A stretch of DNA of 64,000 bases from Azorinus chamasolen (lineage: Eukaryota; Mollusca; Bivalvia; Cardiida; Solecurtidae), in the NCBI GenBank assembly GCA_963576725.1, contig OY755252.1:23257450-23321449 (forward strand), given 5' to 3'. Under the pieces are notes generated by a model. The model did no database searches, was not told the origin of the DNA, and was given only the letters and a program-made list of their open reading frames with translations. Position 1 is the stretch's first letter, and every line of letters starts with the position of its first letter. The translations under genes were made by a program, and so were the position numbers. Shown one piece after another: positions 31,586 to 43,088 of this stretch.

Positions 31586-31952
31586 GACAGTTTCTATTGT
31601 ATACAACTATCTTTATACTTGTTGTTCTTCAGTATTATTAACTGACTGAAATCTTTATCATACATATCATATATTATTAAGTAGACAATATATATTAAAG
31701 ATAGACATGAACTTTTGATGTTGTTAAAGTACTTAAGGGGTTATTTTAACGTAATGCACCTTTAGGATTTTACATTTGAATATAAAATGTCAGCCTCTAT
31801 AATTATCTACATGCTATATATGACTTTTTTTTAAGTTTTTTCTAGACCAAATATCAAAGCCACATAAAATCAAGTGAGAATCAAGTACCTCATTTCCAAT
31901 ATATTATTCCTGCCAGAGTTGCCAACGCTTGAAGCTATGACCAATATCATGA

Positions 31953-32184
31953 TTAACCCATTCTCTCCTGTTGGCGCATTTTGATGCATGCCTTTGTAAA
32001 AGTCACTGTTTGAAAAAGTGTGACAAACATAGCATTTGCTCCAATAGAGCAAAATCTCTTTTTATCACAATGGTTTCAAAACTACACTATTCTAAATTTT
32101 CCCTTTTTTGCTAGCAAATGCTCCTTTTCGATGGATTTATACAAATACTGTGGGTCTACAATAGTCTATGAGGTAATAGATTAA
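31953..32184 (+). mobile_element. TTAA-2 element
   Basis: TTAACCCATTCTCTCCTG start, GAGGTAATAGATTAA end; core has drifted (CATAGCATTTGCTCCAATAG). Confidence 0.82.
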
Positions 32185-32351
32185 AGGTTCACATATAGAT
32201 AGGTTATTAAACCTTAACTTGTACAATTTAATTTCTTGTGGTAATTTGACTTTTCTATCATGTTTAGACGTGTGCCTTATTAGAATATTAATGTATTTTG
32301 TTAGGGTAATGTAATTTATTGGAACACTTTGCACAATCAAGCTCTGATGTA

Positions 32352-32431
32352 CAGTAACCCCCCTCTAACCCGGACGTTCAATTTAGTACAAATAAAGATC
32401 TTTGAGACGTCCAATTTACCGGGTGTTACTG
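32352..32431. mobile_element. 80-bp TA-flanked mini-element
   Basis: CAGTAACCCCCCTCTAACCC and the mirrored TACCGGGTGTTACTG, bordered by TA on both sides; inner arms GGACGTTCAATTTA and mirror. Tc1-mariner-like layout (inference). Confidence 0.8.
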
Positions 32432-32472
32432 TATGCCTTTAACCCATATCAAGCTGTTAAAGTACTGTCTGG

Positions 32473-32705
32473 GTGTCAAATAGCTTGATCTATCGTTGTC
32501 CAGGTGTCAAACAATTTTAATATTGATAAGACACCGAGTTACTGTTGTCCAGGTGTCAAAAAGCTAGAATATGGATAGGACGCAAAACTACTGTTGGGTG
32601 CCCGGTTGTCAAACAGCTTGAATATTGATAAGACGCCGAGCTACCGTTGTCCAGGTGTCAAGCAACTTGAATATTGATAAGACTCCGGATGACTCTCTAT
32701 CTTAT
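32473..32705. repeat. tandem array of TTAA-5 half-elements, about 50-bp unit
   Basis: GTGTCAAACAGCTTGAATATTG-like units start near 32473, 32504, 32553, 32604 and 32655, each followed by GATAAGACGCCGAG, half of the TTAA-5 palindrome. Only the last unit has a matching opposite arm (TTATCTGTTTGC). Confidence 0.8.
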
Positions 32706-33091
32706 CTGTTTGCAATCTAACTGGGTTTTTTTAAGATTAAACTTTAAATGATTAACCAACTGTATGGCTTATCCAGAACACACATAGGTATGTCTGCTAT
32801 AGAAAACTAATTAAGCTAATTAATTGTTTTAGAACAAAAGCATTAAGACCAAAATATATTTTGTTTCGTGCCTAGGCATTTTAAACTCTAAAAGTAGCCC
32901 CGTAACACTCGTTTTCTTGCCAAAGGTATTCTGTTTAAACTAGCAACAGCTGTTCTGTTTGAATAACAAAAGTATGAATGCCTTTCCTTAGATACATGCG
33001 CCGTTGTTAGAAATTATTTCGCCCCGTATCGTTATGACAAAATGTCTACTAAAACACGGACTAAGTGCAAGTTGACATAGTGCCGATTCGT

Positions 33092-33340
33092 TTAACTGTT
33101 TCCCTGTACCATATTCATGTAATAAATGATGACATCATGGACATTTATTAGATAATATTTTATTTTGGAATATGTACACACGATATTTTGGTATTGTTAG
33201 AACAGTAAAGTCAGATATATTATAATTCAATAAGCAAATAGAGCACGCCCTGATCAGACGGCTCCTATAGGAGCCGTCTGATCTGGGTATTATCTGTTTG
33301 CAAATGTGTAAAAAGGCGTTTATATGAGAAAAATGGTTAC
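33092..33340 (-). mobile_element. TTAA-3 element
   Basis: TTAACTGTTTCCCTG start; core 33236-33302 with centre GGCTCCTATAGGAGCC; right end GAAAAATGGTTA. Confidence 0.87.
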
Positions 33341-33344
33341 ACTT

Positions 33345-33650
33345 TTGAGACTAGTTAACAAAGTGCCATACAGCATGGCTCTTGATCAAATGCCGAGGTA
33401 TCTGTCGTCTATTCCTGGTCCAGGTGTTTTGCAAATGTCGGATAGACGGCACGTTGTATGGTAATGCCTAAAACCTACATAAGAAAGAGCCGTGATATTT
33501 GCAAACAACTTATTCAAACTGCAACAACAAGACGGTCAACATCGCATTAGCACTTACCAGCTGTAAAAATAATGTCTGCTCAAATAATGACACGGAACTA
33601 CTTCAGATTCGATCGTGGTTTGGAGAAACCATTGACCAAGGGTCAGACAG
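33345..33650. other. no gene seen
   Basis: Non-coding sequence; a GCCGAGGTATCTGTCGTC / CTGGTCCAGGTGTTTTGC piece recalls TTAA-5-type wording but lacks ends. Confidence 0.35.
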
Positions 33651-33654
33651 CTTG

Positions 33655-33855
33655 GATCTTACCCCATGCCCATATAGCCTGTTTTAGACCCATCCTCTTT
33701 GAAAACATCTATCTAGAAAAAAACCGTTTACAAGAGAAAATGAAATGTTTAGAATTGTGTAGTTTTAAACCATTATTGTAATAAATAGAGCATTAGCTGA
33801 CATTGGTTTCAATAAGTGACTTTTACAGAGCCATCAATATCAAGGAAGGAATTAA
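33655..33855 (-). mobile_element. TTAA-2 element, diverged
   Basis: Carries TAGACCCATCCTCTTTGAAA, AATAAATAGAGCATTAGC and TGACTTTTACAGAGCC; the palindrome arm is shortened. Confidence 0.7.
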
Positions 33856-33859
33856 TGAA

Positions 33860-34790
33860 TCAGTGAGTAATTGATGGATTTTCATCTAGATCTAAGCTGT
33901 TTACAATGGCCAGATAGGTCGCAGATAGAGAGAATATGGTTAATAAAACATGGAAATATTGTTTTGTTAAGACAAACCTGGATACGAAGCTAAGCCATGT
34001 ATAATTATATTGAAATAGATAAGCAGACAGCTATTTGAGAATATCTCAAATCTCTCAATAGGTTACTGAATTACAAATATTTAAATTGCAGATGATGGAA
34101 ATTGTTTAAAATACGTGCATTTCGCTACATTTATAACTGACAATAAATAATGGAATAATGTGTTTACAAGAAGCGCTGTTTCGACCTGGGGCATCTGGCC
34201 AAGGAAAGTGCATCAATTGAATTATAGCTCTGTGTCCTTAAGCTTTATCTTACTTCGAGCGGATACGAAAACACAGCTGAAGGAGTTTGGATCTAGATGG
34301 GAAACCTAGCAATTTTGCATCTCACTAAGATCCACACTGTTTGATACTATGGTTATGTTTTAAGAAAATATCATGGAGAAAACTGCTTTGAAATGTGAAG
34401 AAAAGACGTTTGGCATAGATCAACTTTTCTCAGCGGGTAAAGGTTTAACAGTTCGTGAAAAGTTAACAAGAGCGAGACATGCATCATGCATGCACGTGTT
34501 TGTAGGCCAACGTTTTCCCAGGGTGCATTAGTTCAGTGAGTGATATCCCACCTGTTGCTTTTCAATTTGATATTCTTACCTTTTAAATGCTATTCATGGT
34601 AAACTGGTCCATTATTTATAGAGTATAATCAGTGAGAGAAATGTGCTAGACATTTTTTAATTGCAAACAAGATATATCCTGATTTCTGGATCTACATTGT
34701 TTGTAAAGGTCCGGCCACTGGTTACCCGTATACAAAGGATCAAACTGGAATGGACTTCATTATTTACCCTGCCGGTGTGTTTTGCTGTTT
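33860..34790. other. no gene seen
   Basis: AT-rich intergenic DNA with scraps of TTAA-5 wording (GTTTGGATCTAGATGG, ATCCACACTGTTTG near 34285-34345). No exon recognised. Confidence 0.4.
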
Positions 34791-34798
34791 TGTGTTAT

Positions 34799-35013
34799 TT
34801 AACAAATTCCTTCATGCTGACGTATTTGGACACCTCCGTAAGTTTCACTTTTTGAAAGCATTGTGATAATTAGATCACTTGCTCCATGGGAGCAAATGCT
34901 CTATATGTATGTATCACATTGGTTTCAAATCCTCATAATTAAACATTGTCGCTTTTCCAGTACATGCTCCTTATTAGTAGATCTATTCATTAGCCTTTGA
35001 GGGATTGGGTTAA
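34799..35013 (+). mobile_element. TTAA-2 element
   Basis: TTAACAAATTCCTTCATGCT start, GAGGGATTGGGTTAA end; centre GCTCCATGGGAGC. Confidence 0.82.
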
Positions 35014-35084
35014 CTTCAGTTACTTGAAACACGTTTTCGTACTATTTTAGATGTAGTAGACAAATTCTGAAGTGAACATTATAT

Positions 35085-35530
35085 AAATAAATGTACCCGA
35101 ATCAGGCAGGTCATGCAAGAGCTGTCTGAGCAGCATTTTGCTTATGGCATAACAAAGAACTGCCTTTTACAATGTCTGCCATGGAAAACAAATCCTAATG
35201 CCAGTATTAACCCTTCGCTTGCTACATGTATTCACGTCAATATACCTACCTGTAAATAGTGAAGACCCAGATGAGACAGCTCCTGCAGGAGCTGTCTCAT
35301 CAGGGTCTGCACTATTTACAAGTTGATTGTGCAACCAGTGCACTCCACAGCAGTGATTGCACAGCGAAATACTTGTACACAGTGAAGATATATGTAATTA
35401 TACAACAGGGCATGGGTAAAGAAGGAGATATGTATTTTAAAATTCAGCAAGCGAACTGTAAGCTCATAACTATATGTTCATTCAGTATTTCGTACATGCA
35501 TATTCATCAGGTATATGGATAATGGCCACT
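35085..35530 (+). mobile_element. TTAA-3 remnant split by TTAA-1
   Basis: Left: GAATCAGGCAGGTCATGC, GCTTATGGCATAACAAAG, ACAATGTCTGCCATGG. Right of the insert: TTTCGTACATGCATATTCAT. These follow each other in uninterrupted TTAA-3 copies. Confidence 0.68.
35207..35461 (+). mobile_element. TTAA-1 element, copy 6, nested in TTAA-3
   Basis: TTAACCCTTCGCTTGCTACATG start with a 4-bp insertion, right end GCAAGCGAACTGTAA; palindrome centre GCTCCTGCAGGAGC intact. Confidence 0.9.
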
Positions 35531-35654
35531 TACTGTGTATACAGTTTTAAACCGGCTGTTACAAAATTGTATCGCTAAAATAGTGTACATGTAGACTAAC
35601 TGGTGCTGATTTTGACTGTTCAATATCTTGCTTTACTGTACCATTTACTTGATT

Positions 35655-35890
35655 AAATCGCCTTTCTTCGTCATTGAACATGTAAACAGAGTAGACCCAG
35701 ATCAGACGGCTCCCGTATGTTTGATTCGGGTCTGTCTGGTTTGCTTGTGATATAATATAGATGATCTATCAGTTTCAGCCAAAGCAAACACTCGCTACGG
35801 TCGTGTGCTATTACATGTATAACAATTAATCTAACTTATATTCATTGTGTTATTGTTTCTTACATAAATATCCATGGAGTAAAGGTTTAA
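35655..35890 (+). mobile_element. TTAA-3 element, inner arm deleted
   Basis: GTAAACAGAGTAGACCCAG and TCGGGTCTGTCTGGTTTGC flank a shortened centre; the tail ends GGAGTAAAGGTTTAA. Confidence 0.72.
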
Positions 35891-36269
35891 GCATTTATTA
35901 ATAGTGTTGATCAAATCTGTCTCTGCATTTGGAAATCGGGGTCTGAACCGATATATGACTGAATGGGATGTGGATTTAATGAATAGTCCATAAAATGCCA
36001 ACGGACGTTCAGATTGTGATGATAAAATATCAAATTATTGCTTTATGATGGTATGGGCTAATCACATGCACTATATATCAATGCATAGTATACACACACC
36101 ATTTTTCTGTAAGTGAAGCTACTGATCAGGATCTGTCCTTTAAACAGCAAAGCAGGGTACTAAAGTTTAGGCTGAAAATAGTGACAGGGAATAAACACCC
36201 TGATCGAATGCCTCGCTCAAATCATTGGCTGATCTGGTACAAACTACTGGTAAAAGCGATCACTGAATA

Positions 36270-36472
36270 CAGTAGAACCCTTCTAAACCAAATTCTAGAA
36301 AAGAATAAATTAGAGACTTCTGAGCAGATGGTTGCTTAATATAGGGTGAAAGTCACACATAAAGCTCCTAGAGGAGCTTTCTGCATGTCTCTCATCCTGC
36401 ATTAAGTTGCCACCTGTTTCCAAGACCAATATTTATACTAAACTGAACGTGCAGTTTAGAGGGGTTTTACTG
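36270..36472. mobile_element. TA-1 element
   Basis: CAGTAGAACCCTTCTAAACC and GTTTAGAGGGGTTTTACTG; core centre AGCTCCTAGAGGAGCT. Confidence 0.86.
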
Positions 36473-36479
36473 GTACACA

Positions 36480-36915
36480 TATATAGGATTGTTTCATCTA
36501 ATAGAGACAGGTGGTACCTTAACTCTTTCAACCCTGACTTCTCCGCTTTGAATATCCCATCAGTGTGAAACTATAGATTATGCTATGGTCGACTGTGTGA
36601 TTTTCGTTGCATAGAGGTTGGATCTAGACGAGTTACCGTGTAAATGGACGTTTCGCCTATTTCAACTTCACTTTAGAAAAGGTTTATAGAATGTCCACCC
36701 TAGAATTTAAAGCAAACGGGAATTGTTGCAGTAAAAAAAATGGCTGAAAAGTACAGAATCACTTATTCTTACAGTTAGAATAAGACCTTCAATATAGTTA
36801 AACAGTGTTATATGATCACCATTGCAGAATATATTAAAACATCATCACTAATCGGCATGACTAAATACAGTAACCATGTCTTTAAGCGATTGTTAGTAAG
36901 AGATCTAATGGTGGG
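36480..36915. other. no gene seen
   Basis: Intergenic AT-rich DNA. ACTCTTTCAACC...TTGGATCTAGACG (36531-36640) is weakly TTAA-5-like. No exon seen. Confidence 0.35.
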
Positions 36916-36918
36916 CCA

Positions 36919-37170
36919 TTAACCCTTTACCCAATAGCCTGTTTCTAGTTTTGAAGACATATGACCACTTAAAGCAGGTTGAAAGTAAAGCAGAATGCGC
37001 CTTAAGGCGCATTCTGCTTTACTTTCAGCCTGCTTTAAGCTACCACCTACTAGGATATAGAAAATATTTATTATGCAACATGTTCATGACTGTATGAATT
37101 TGAACTATTTTCTTCAGCGGAGGAATAAATCAAACACGCTAAAAGCCGCTTCTATCAGGTAAAGGGTTAA
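36919..37170 (+). mobile_element. TTAA-7 element
   Basis: TTAACCCTTTACC start and GGTAAAGGGTTAA end, 13-bp perfect inverted ends. Perfect palindrome at about 36967-37040 (TTAAAGCAGGTTGAAAGT outer, GAATGCGCCTTAAGGCGCATTC centre). Only copy of this family seen here. Confidence 0.9.
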
Positions 37171-37248
37171 GGCAGGGGTTGCTTTATACATGGAAAATGT
37201 AATGGAGCAATTTCCTATAGGAACATTATGCCTTATTGATGAATTACA

Positions 37249-37474
37249 TTAAACCTTTCCTTAATATTTGCGACTTTTGACGAATGTAAAAGTCACATTG
37301 TGAAACCATTGTGATAAATAGAGAATTTGCTCCTATAGGAGCAAATGCTCTATTTATCTCAATGGTTTCAAACTATACAATTCTAAAAGTTTCCTTTTCT
37401 CTAGTTAATGCTCCTTTTCGGTAGATTTATTTAAAGAGGCTGGATCTAAAAATAGCCTATGTGGTAATGGGTTA
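37249..37474 (+). mobile_element. TTAA-2 element, perfect core
   Basis: TTAAACCTTTCCTTAAT start, GTGGTAATGGGTTA end; centre GCTCCTATAGGAGC. It shares its right end with a TTAA-3 element. Confidence 0.88.
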
Positions 37475-37715
37475 CACCTTTCATTCATATACACGCTTTT
37501 TATGCATTAGCTAATAGAGTAGCCATGTCAGACAGCTCCATTAGCAGTCTGATCTTGATCTATTCTGTTGCTTATGACATGTTATAGATTTTATCATACA
37601 GTTTTAGTTTTAACAATTATTTAAAAAAAAAACCATTAAAACTTAATTAGTTGATAAATATTCATGATGTCATTATTTCGTACATGAATATTGAACAGGG
37701 CAATTATTTAGAAGT
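37471..37715 (+). mobile_element. TTAA-3 element, worn
   Basis: GTTACACCTTTCATTCATAT start; core with CAGACAGCTCCATTAGCAG; ATAAATATTCATGATGTCAT tail. Confidence 0.7.
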
Positions 37716-37845
37716 GACATGATTTTTAATACATGTATATTCAATCAATAACATTTACTGGCCACTTAATCCGTTAGCTAATAGACATAAGCGACCCTTT
37801 TAGGAACCGTTTGGCAAGGGTTTGCTCTGTTTGCTTATGGGGATT

Positions 37846-38058
37846 CAGATGAACTTTGATATATTGAACTTCAAGGGACCATACAAATTTTTTCAAGATA
37901 ACAAAAGTTCGAGTCATCAGATCTAAGGTAATGATGAAAACTGTAGGAGCTGTCAGCATTACTGTCGACCTGCATTAAGCTGTCACATGTGTTTCTAGAT
38001 ATGGGAAGTGATATATTTTAGAATAACCCTGTATTGTAATTTTTGGAAGGGCCGACTG
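37846..38058 (+). mobile_element. TA-2 element, right end lost
   Basis: CAGATGAACTTTGATATATT left end; shortened core AACTGTAGGAGCTGTCAGC; the right arm ends at GGAAGGGCCGACTG. Confidence 0.75.
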
Positions 38059-38170
38059 TATATAGTCTGAGTCTACAATGTATGTTGAAGTCAAACGATG
38101 CTGAGATCATGCAGCATTATAAAATAAAACAGCTAATAAATGTTCATGATGCCATTATTTTACATGGATA

Positions 38171-38394
38171 TTAACCCATTCCCTGATATTGACGACTTTT
38201 GACGACTCTGTAAAAGTCACATTGTGAAACCATTGTGATAAATAGACATTTGCTCCTATAGGAGCAAATGCTCTATTTATCACAATGGTTTCAAACTACA
38301 AAATTCTAAAATTTTCCTTTTTTCTAGTTAATGCTCCTTTTGGATTCATTCAAAGAGGTTGTATCTAAAACTAGCTTATGAGGTAATGGGTTAA
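38171..38394 (+). mobile_element. TTAA-2 element, intact
   Basis: TTAACCCATTCCCTGATATT start, GAGGTAATGGGTTAA end; centre GCTCCTATAGGAGC. Confidence 0.92.
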
Positions 38395-38439
38395 TGAATT
38401 AAAGGGTTAGGAAGGGATCTACTGTACCTTGTTGTATAC

Positions 38440-38670
38440 AATGTTACAATGACGTTTCCCTGGTGACCATTACTGTACGAAATAATGACGTTATGGATAT
38501 CATTTAGCTGTATAGTTGTAATGGCACGTGTATACACAAAATCAGATATAATATAAGTTCATAAGAAAACAATACAGACTCTGATCAGACAGTTACCTTC
38601 TATAGGGGGCATCTGATCTTGATCTACCCTGTAGAAGCGAAAACGCGTTTATATATGTATAAGGGAAATG
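38440..38670 (-). mobile_element. TTAA-3 element, worn
   Basis: CGAAATAATGACGTTATGG, then core AAACAATACAGACTCTGATC and ATCTTGATCTACCCTGT around TTCTATAGGGGGC. Confidence 0.65.
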
Positions 38671-38674
38671 ATTA

Positions 38675-39280
38675 GCTAATGCTATAAAATAGACACTATG
38701 CAATCCGTGTCTTAGTTAAGAACACACACCGTGAGTATGACACTTTTCAGGGTAAACTGCCAGTTTGACTTCAATAGCAATCAGTCACGTACAGCAATAT
38801 AGGTCTCTACATTTTTACGTTTTGTACATGTAGGCCTATTTTTGTAGTGAAGGTGAGAATATAGCACGGTCTATAAACAAATTTAGCACACTTCAAGCTA
38901 ATTTGACCGTGCCAAGGGCACTCTGTATAAACACGGTTTGATAGAATCATGTTTTGATAGACATTTTAACATGTGTTACATTGAAACTTGCCATTTATCA
39001 ATACTCTTTGAAGAAACATTCCAACAGTGAAATATATATCAGCGTCCAGATCGGACAGGCAAATGCAGGCACATATTGTATACCAAGGCCACACTGCCCC
39101 TAAAGGAACAATTTGGTCAGGGTTTATACGCTATTTGCTACAATGTCAGTTTAATTTATAGTTATCAAAATGGGGCCAACTTGACTTAATTAGTTTAACC
39201 AAGCCATGGGTCTTCTGGTAATTACGGTGCTTCAGGCAAGTACAGTGGAACCTGTATTACATGTAAGTGGCCATCAACCC
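38675..39280. other. no gene seen
   Basis: Intergenic DNA; AACACACACCGTGAG and GGCACACTGCCCC words carry no recognised feature. Confidence 0.35.
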
Positions 39281-39284
39281 TTAT

Positions 39285-39466
39285 AACGCCGAATTTCAAA
39301 TGAACTCTTCCAAAGTTCAAACATATCAAGCTGACGGTGAATATTTAGGGATTTCTTTCTAAAGAAATGTGTAACGTCACAAACAGTTAATGCCATTATT
39401 GAATCGTGCACCGCACAGTAAGAGTTAAGATGACACAGGGGTAAACACTCTCATTTCTTCTTTACT
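39285..39466. mobile_element. TTAA-6-like element, core deleted
   Basis: GAATTTCAAATGAACTCTTC, GAATATTTAGGGATTTCTTT and CGTGCACCGCACAGTAAGAG correspond to both ends of TTAA-6 at 44583-44782; the palindrome is absent. Confidence 0.55.
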
Positions 39467-39821
39467 AAAATTTGGATTGCCGGGATTATACTGTGCTTCT
39501 AATGTTAAAACAATACTCGCGGGCATGTTATACCTCTCAACACCTTTTATTCCACACAGAACGTCTGTGCAAACAGTGTAAACCCATATCAAAAAGGCAT
39601 GACAAATTATGCATGTGTTTATATACCGTTATAGAATAAGCTTATTAATGTTCATACATAATTAGTATATTATATCTGATATGAATATTAATACAGCCAA
39701 TTTTACAGGTATTCGGTTAAATGTTAACGATGTATCCCTAATCAAACTGCTACAGTTTTACCTTTGACCTATCATACCGCTTATATTGATTATTCTAACG
39801 CAATCTGTCAATTTTCTGCAA

Positions 39822-39892
39822 TCTGATTGGCTCATGTGACTAAATTTGCGGCATATAAACACTGTTTTATATGTCGCAAATTCAACCAATCG
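39822..39892. repeat. short palindrome
   Basis: GATTGGCTCATGTGACTAAA, AATTTGCGGCATATAAA and the mirrored TTTATATGTCGCAAATT and CCAATC. Free-standing; no element ends seen. Confidence 0.7.
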
Positions 39893-39899
39893 AAAACGG

Positions 39900-40470
39900 C
39901 CGAATAACAGCATTAGCCTGTAGATATATTAATGCGCTTTGTTTATCAAACACTTAGATCTACTGATAAATTCGTATGCATACACTGACATATATTCAAG
40001 TTCAGTCCGGTATTTTGAAAGTTATTATTTCCATTCTTTGTCACGACTTGACCGGTCTTTTATATGTCATGTGGAGAATTATTGATATCCTCAAAGCGTT
40101 GTGATTCAGATTCAACCTTATTTATCATACTATTCAAACATAACGTTATAACGTGACGTCATTGTTACAGACGACGTTTTTGCGTACGGCGCCAAAGACT
40201 AAGATAGCGTTACTTTTCCTGACATGTGTATTGAAAGTGTATTGAAATGTAAAATAGCTGTCGCGTAATGATTCATGACAAATGTAATAGTGAACTTAGA
40301 ACTGGGCCGGTGTTTTGACTGTGTAAACCAGGGTGAAAACAATCCAGTTATTTTAAGAAATCTGAGAGAAACTGGGAACTATTTCTCGCCTCAACTATTT
40401 CTCGCCTCATCACTCATTCAATCACCTGCGCGCATAGGAACAATTTGGCATTTTTCGTGTTCAGATTGCG
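39900..40470. other. no gene seen
   Basis: Intergenic sequence with one TGACGTCA (about 40155). A GGCGCCAAAGACTAAG piece lies near 40189. No exon seen. Confidence 0.35.
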
Positions 40471-40476
40471 TTAGAA

Positions 40477-40643
40477 TAGGGTTAATCCTACTGTAATTTG
40501 AAATTTGCGACGGTATATGAGGTTTTTAACGGTCTTAAATTATTTTAACGGCTCCGCCTTCGGCGTCGCCATTAAAATAATTTGCGACCGTTAAAAACCT
40601 GATATACCGTCGCAAATTTCAAATTACAGTAGGATTAACCCTA
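40477..40643. repeat. 167-bp near-perfect palindrome
   Basis: TAGGGTTAATCCTACTGTAA and mirror ending 40643; inside AATTTGCGACGGTATAT, GGTTTTTAACGGTC and mirrors; centre GGCTCCGCCTTCGGCGTCGCC. A few indels distinguish the arms. Confidence 0.9.
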
Positions 40644-40831
40644 TATTTATTGTATAATCCCTACGTCATAGGCTACGCATATACAACACACACGTACTTG
40701 TATACATATCAAATATAAATAGTTATAGTAACTTTTGACTAGGTAAAGAGATACTTATCCACTTTTGACTAGATAAAAGTATTTATGATACAATTGCGCA
40801 CATACATTGAGTCACATGTACATTACGTAGG

Positions 40832-41041
40832 CAGTAGAACCTATCCTAAGCGGACATTCATTTATTAAATATAAAAGTCTTAACAAAACAGGTTGTTACT
40901 TAATGCAGGGCAAAAGTAATGCAGACAGGTCCTATAGGACCTGTCTGCATTACTTTTGACCTGCATTAAGCTACCACCCGCTTCACATACATGTACCCAT
41001 AATTAGACATTTTTAATATCCGCTTAAAACAGATGCTACTG
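40832..41041. mobile_element. TA-1 element
   Basis: CAGTAGAACCTATCCTAAGC and CCGCTTAAAACAGATGCTACTG; perfect core centre CAGGTCCTATAGGACCTG. Confidence 0.87.
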
Positions 41042-41123
41042 TACGTTGAGGCATAGGTGCATTGTAAATGACGTATAGTCAACGTTTTATAATGTAATGA
41101 AATACATTTGTTTTAGTATTATA

Positions 41124-41322
41124 TTAACCCTTACCTTGTTGGGAAAACATAACGTCGGATTCAATGTGGATCGGCAGTAGTTTTTACTTTTTCGTTTCCG
41201 AACAAACTTTTGAGAACCTATTGCCAACGCATCAAACAGACTGGATCCTGATGAGATGCCGAGTTACTTGGCGCCTCACGTGGTTCCTTGCTTTTGCAAA
41301 TACGAGTCAGGTCCCGATTTAA
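41124..41322. mobile_element. TTAA-5/6-type element abutting TTAA-4
   Basis: TTAACCCTTACCTTGTTGGG start; AACAGACTGGATCCTGATG core with arm drift; its last TTAA is also the first of the next element. Confidence 0.65.
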
Positions 41323-41559
41323 CCCTTTCGACGCCAAATTTCTAATTGTCGTCTGCAATCCAAGTTTGTTAAACAGAAAAATAAGGAAATGAGATAAATG
41401 AATGCAAATTTCAAAGGAATAAAGCATATATATAGAAATAGAGATTGAGACAAATAGTGAGGTCCCTGATCAGACGCCGCCTTGAAAAGGCGGCGTCTGA
41501 TCTAGGACTGCACTATTTGTCGTGGTGCATTTATGCGACTGCGGAGGTGAAAGGGTTAA
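41319..41559 (+). mobile_element. TTAA-4 element, intact
   Basis: TTAACCCTTTCGACGCCAAA start, GGAGGTGAAAGGGTTAA end. Palindrome ACAAATAGTGAGGTCCCTG to mirror around GCCTTGAAAAGGC (41450-41522). Confidence 0.92.
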
Positions 41560-41869
41560 AAGTGTTGCATGTAACAAATCTGAAAAATTCTCGAACCAGA
41601 AAAGTCCATTATTTTCCGCCTAATGCGTTGAAAACAGGAATGTTGACATTAGAATTAAAATCTGCATTACACATTAGCTGCTTCCTATGATTTTACATAA
41701 TGGGAAGTTATTGCCATATTTTCATACGAATATAGTCATTACGTCATCACATAAAAAAGCCTACAGTTACATGCCGGTATAACGGCAACCAACACTTCTT
41801 CATACTACATTGTACTAGGCTCTTGACCCTTTACATGTTCAATATACAACGGAAGAAATATTGACACCA

Positions 41870-42187
41870 TTAACCCATTGCCTCATAGGCTATCTTTAGA
41901 CACAACGTCTTTGAATAAATCTACCGAAAAGGAACATTAACTACAGAAAAGGAGACATTTAGAATTGTGTAGTTTTGAAGCAATCCTGTAGAGCAAATAT
42001 CTCTTTGAATAAATCTACTGAAAAGGAGCATTAACTAGAGAAAAGATTTTTTTTAGAATTTTGTAGTTGAAACCATTGTGATAAAAAGAGCATTTGCTCC
42101 TATGGGAGCAAATGCTCTATTTATCGCAATGGTTTCAGAAAGTGACTTTCACAGAGGCGCCAAAAGGCGTCAGTAGGAATGGGTTAA
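41870..42187 (-). mobile_element. TTAA-2 element with internal duplication
   Basis: TTAACCCATTGCCTCATAGG start, AGGAATGGGTTAA end; perfect core centre GCTCCTATGGGAGC. The left shoulder (CTCTTTGAATAAATCTACYG with GAAAAGGAACATTAACTA) is repeated twice, explaining the 318-bp length. Confidence 0.88.
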
Positions 42188-42570
42188 TATTAATTAACTG
42201 AACATTTATAATGGCATATGAACCGAAGACGTTTTGGTATTGGCGGAAATTGTCGTGTCAGATATAATTATATAATGCCGTAAGAAAACGGAACAAATCA
42301 TGATCAGACGGGAACCATCCATAATATATAATTTGGAGTAAATAATTAATCCGAAGATTGAAAAACATATCACTATATGACGTTTCACTTTGTCTGTTGA
42401 CTATTCAAGCAAAACTATATGACGACAGGAGTACTTATCAACTCTTTTTTATATTGGTCATTGAACACATAATTAATTTGTATTGGTATAAAGTTTAGAG
42501 TAATCTAAATCTGGTCTGGGTCTATCATATTTTCAAAGGCATGAAAAGAAGTTTGTATGAAGGGAATAGT

Positions 42571-42834
42571 TTAATCCTTTACTCCATGAATATTCGTGCA
42601 TGAAATAATGTCATCATGAGTATTAATTTCTTATATACATGTAATAGATTAATTGTTATAATAGCACATACATGTATTTGACGTTTTGGCCATGACAGAA
42701 ACTGTAGAATCACATCTATCTTATGTGATAAGCAAACAGAGCAGACCCTAATCAGACGGCTCCTACAGAAGCCGTGTGATCTGTGTCTACTCTGTTTGCC
42801 AAGGCGTAAAAATGCGTATATATGGAGTAAATCC
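42571..42834 (-). mobile_element. TTAA-3 element
   Basis: TTAATCCTTTACTCCATGAA start; core 42733-42800 with centre GCTCCTACAGAAGCC. Upstream (42190-42570) lies a second, disrupted TTAA-3 relic. Confidence 0.8.
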
Positions 42835-43088
42835 GTTCAAAGCGTTCTTCTATATAAAGCGTGCGGTTTAGAGGCGGTCTACTGTATACATGCTTCTCCG
42901 TTATTTGTTTCATTAACCTTTTAACAGAACTTCCAGCAACAAATATGACAAGTGCATTACCATGATCGGCATATCAGCGTAAATAACAAAAACATAATTT
43001 GCATAGTCTATGCAGATAAAATGCATCAGGAAACGTTAAAGGAATAAATTTGCGAGAATCCATGTCTTTAAGTCAATAATGCTGACGG

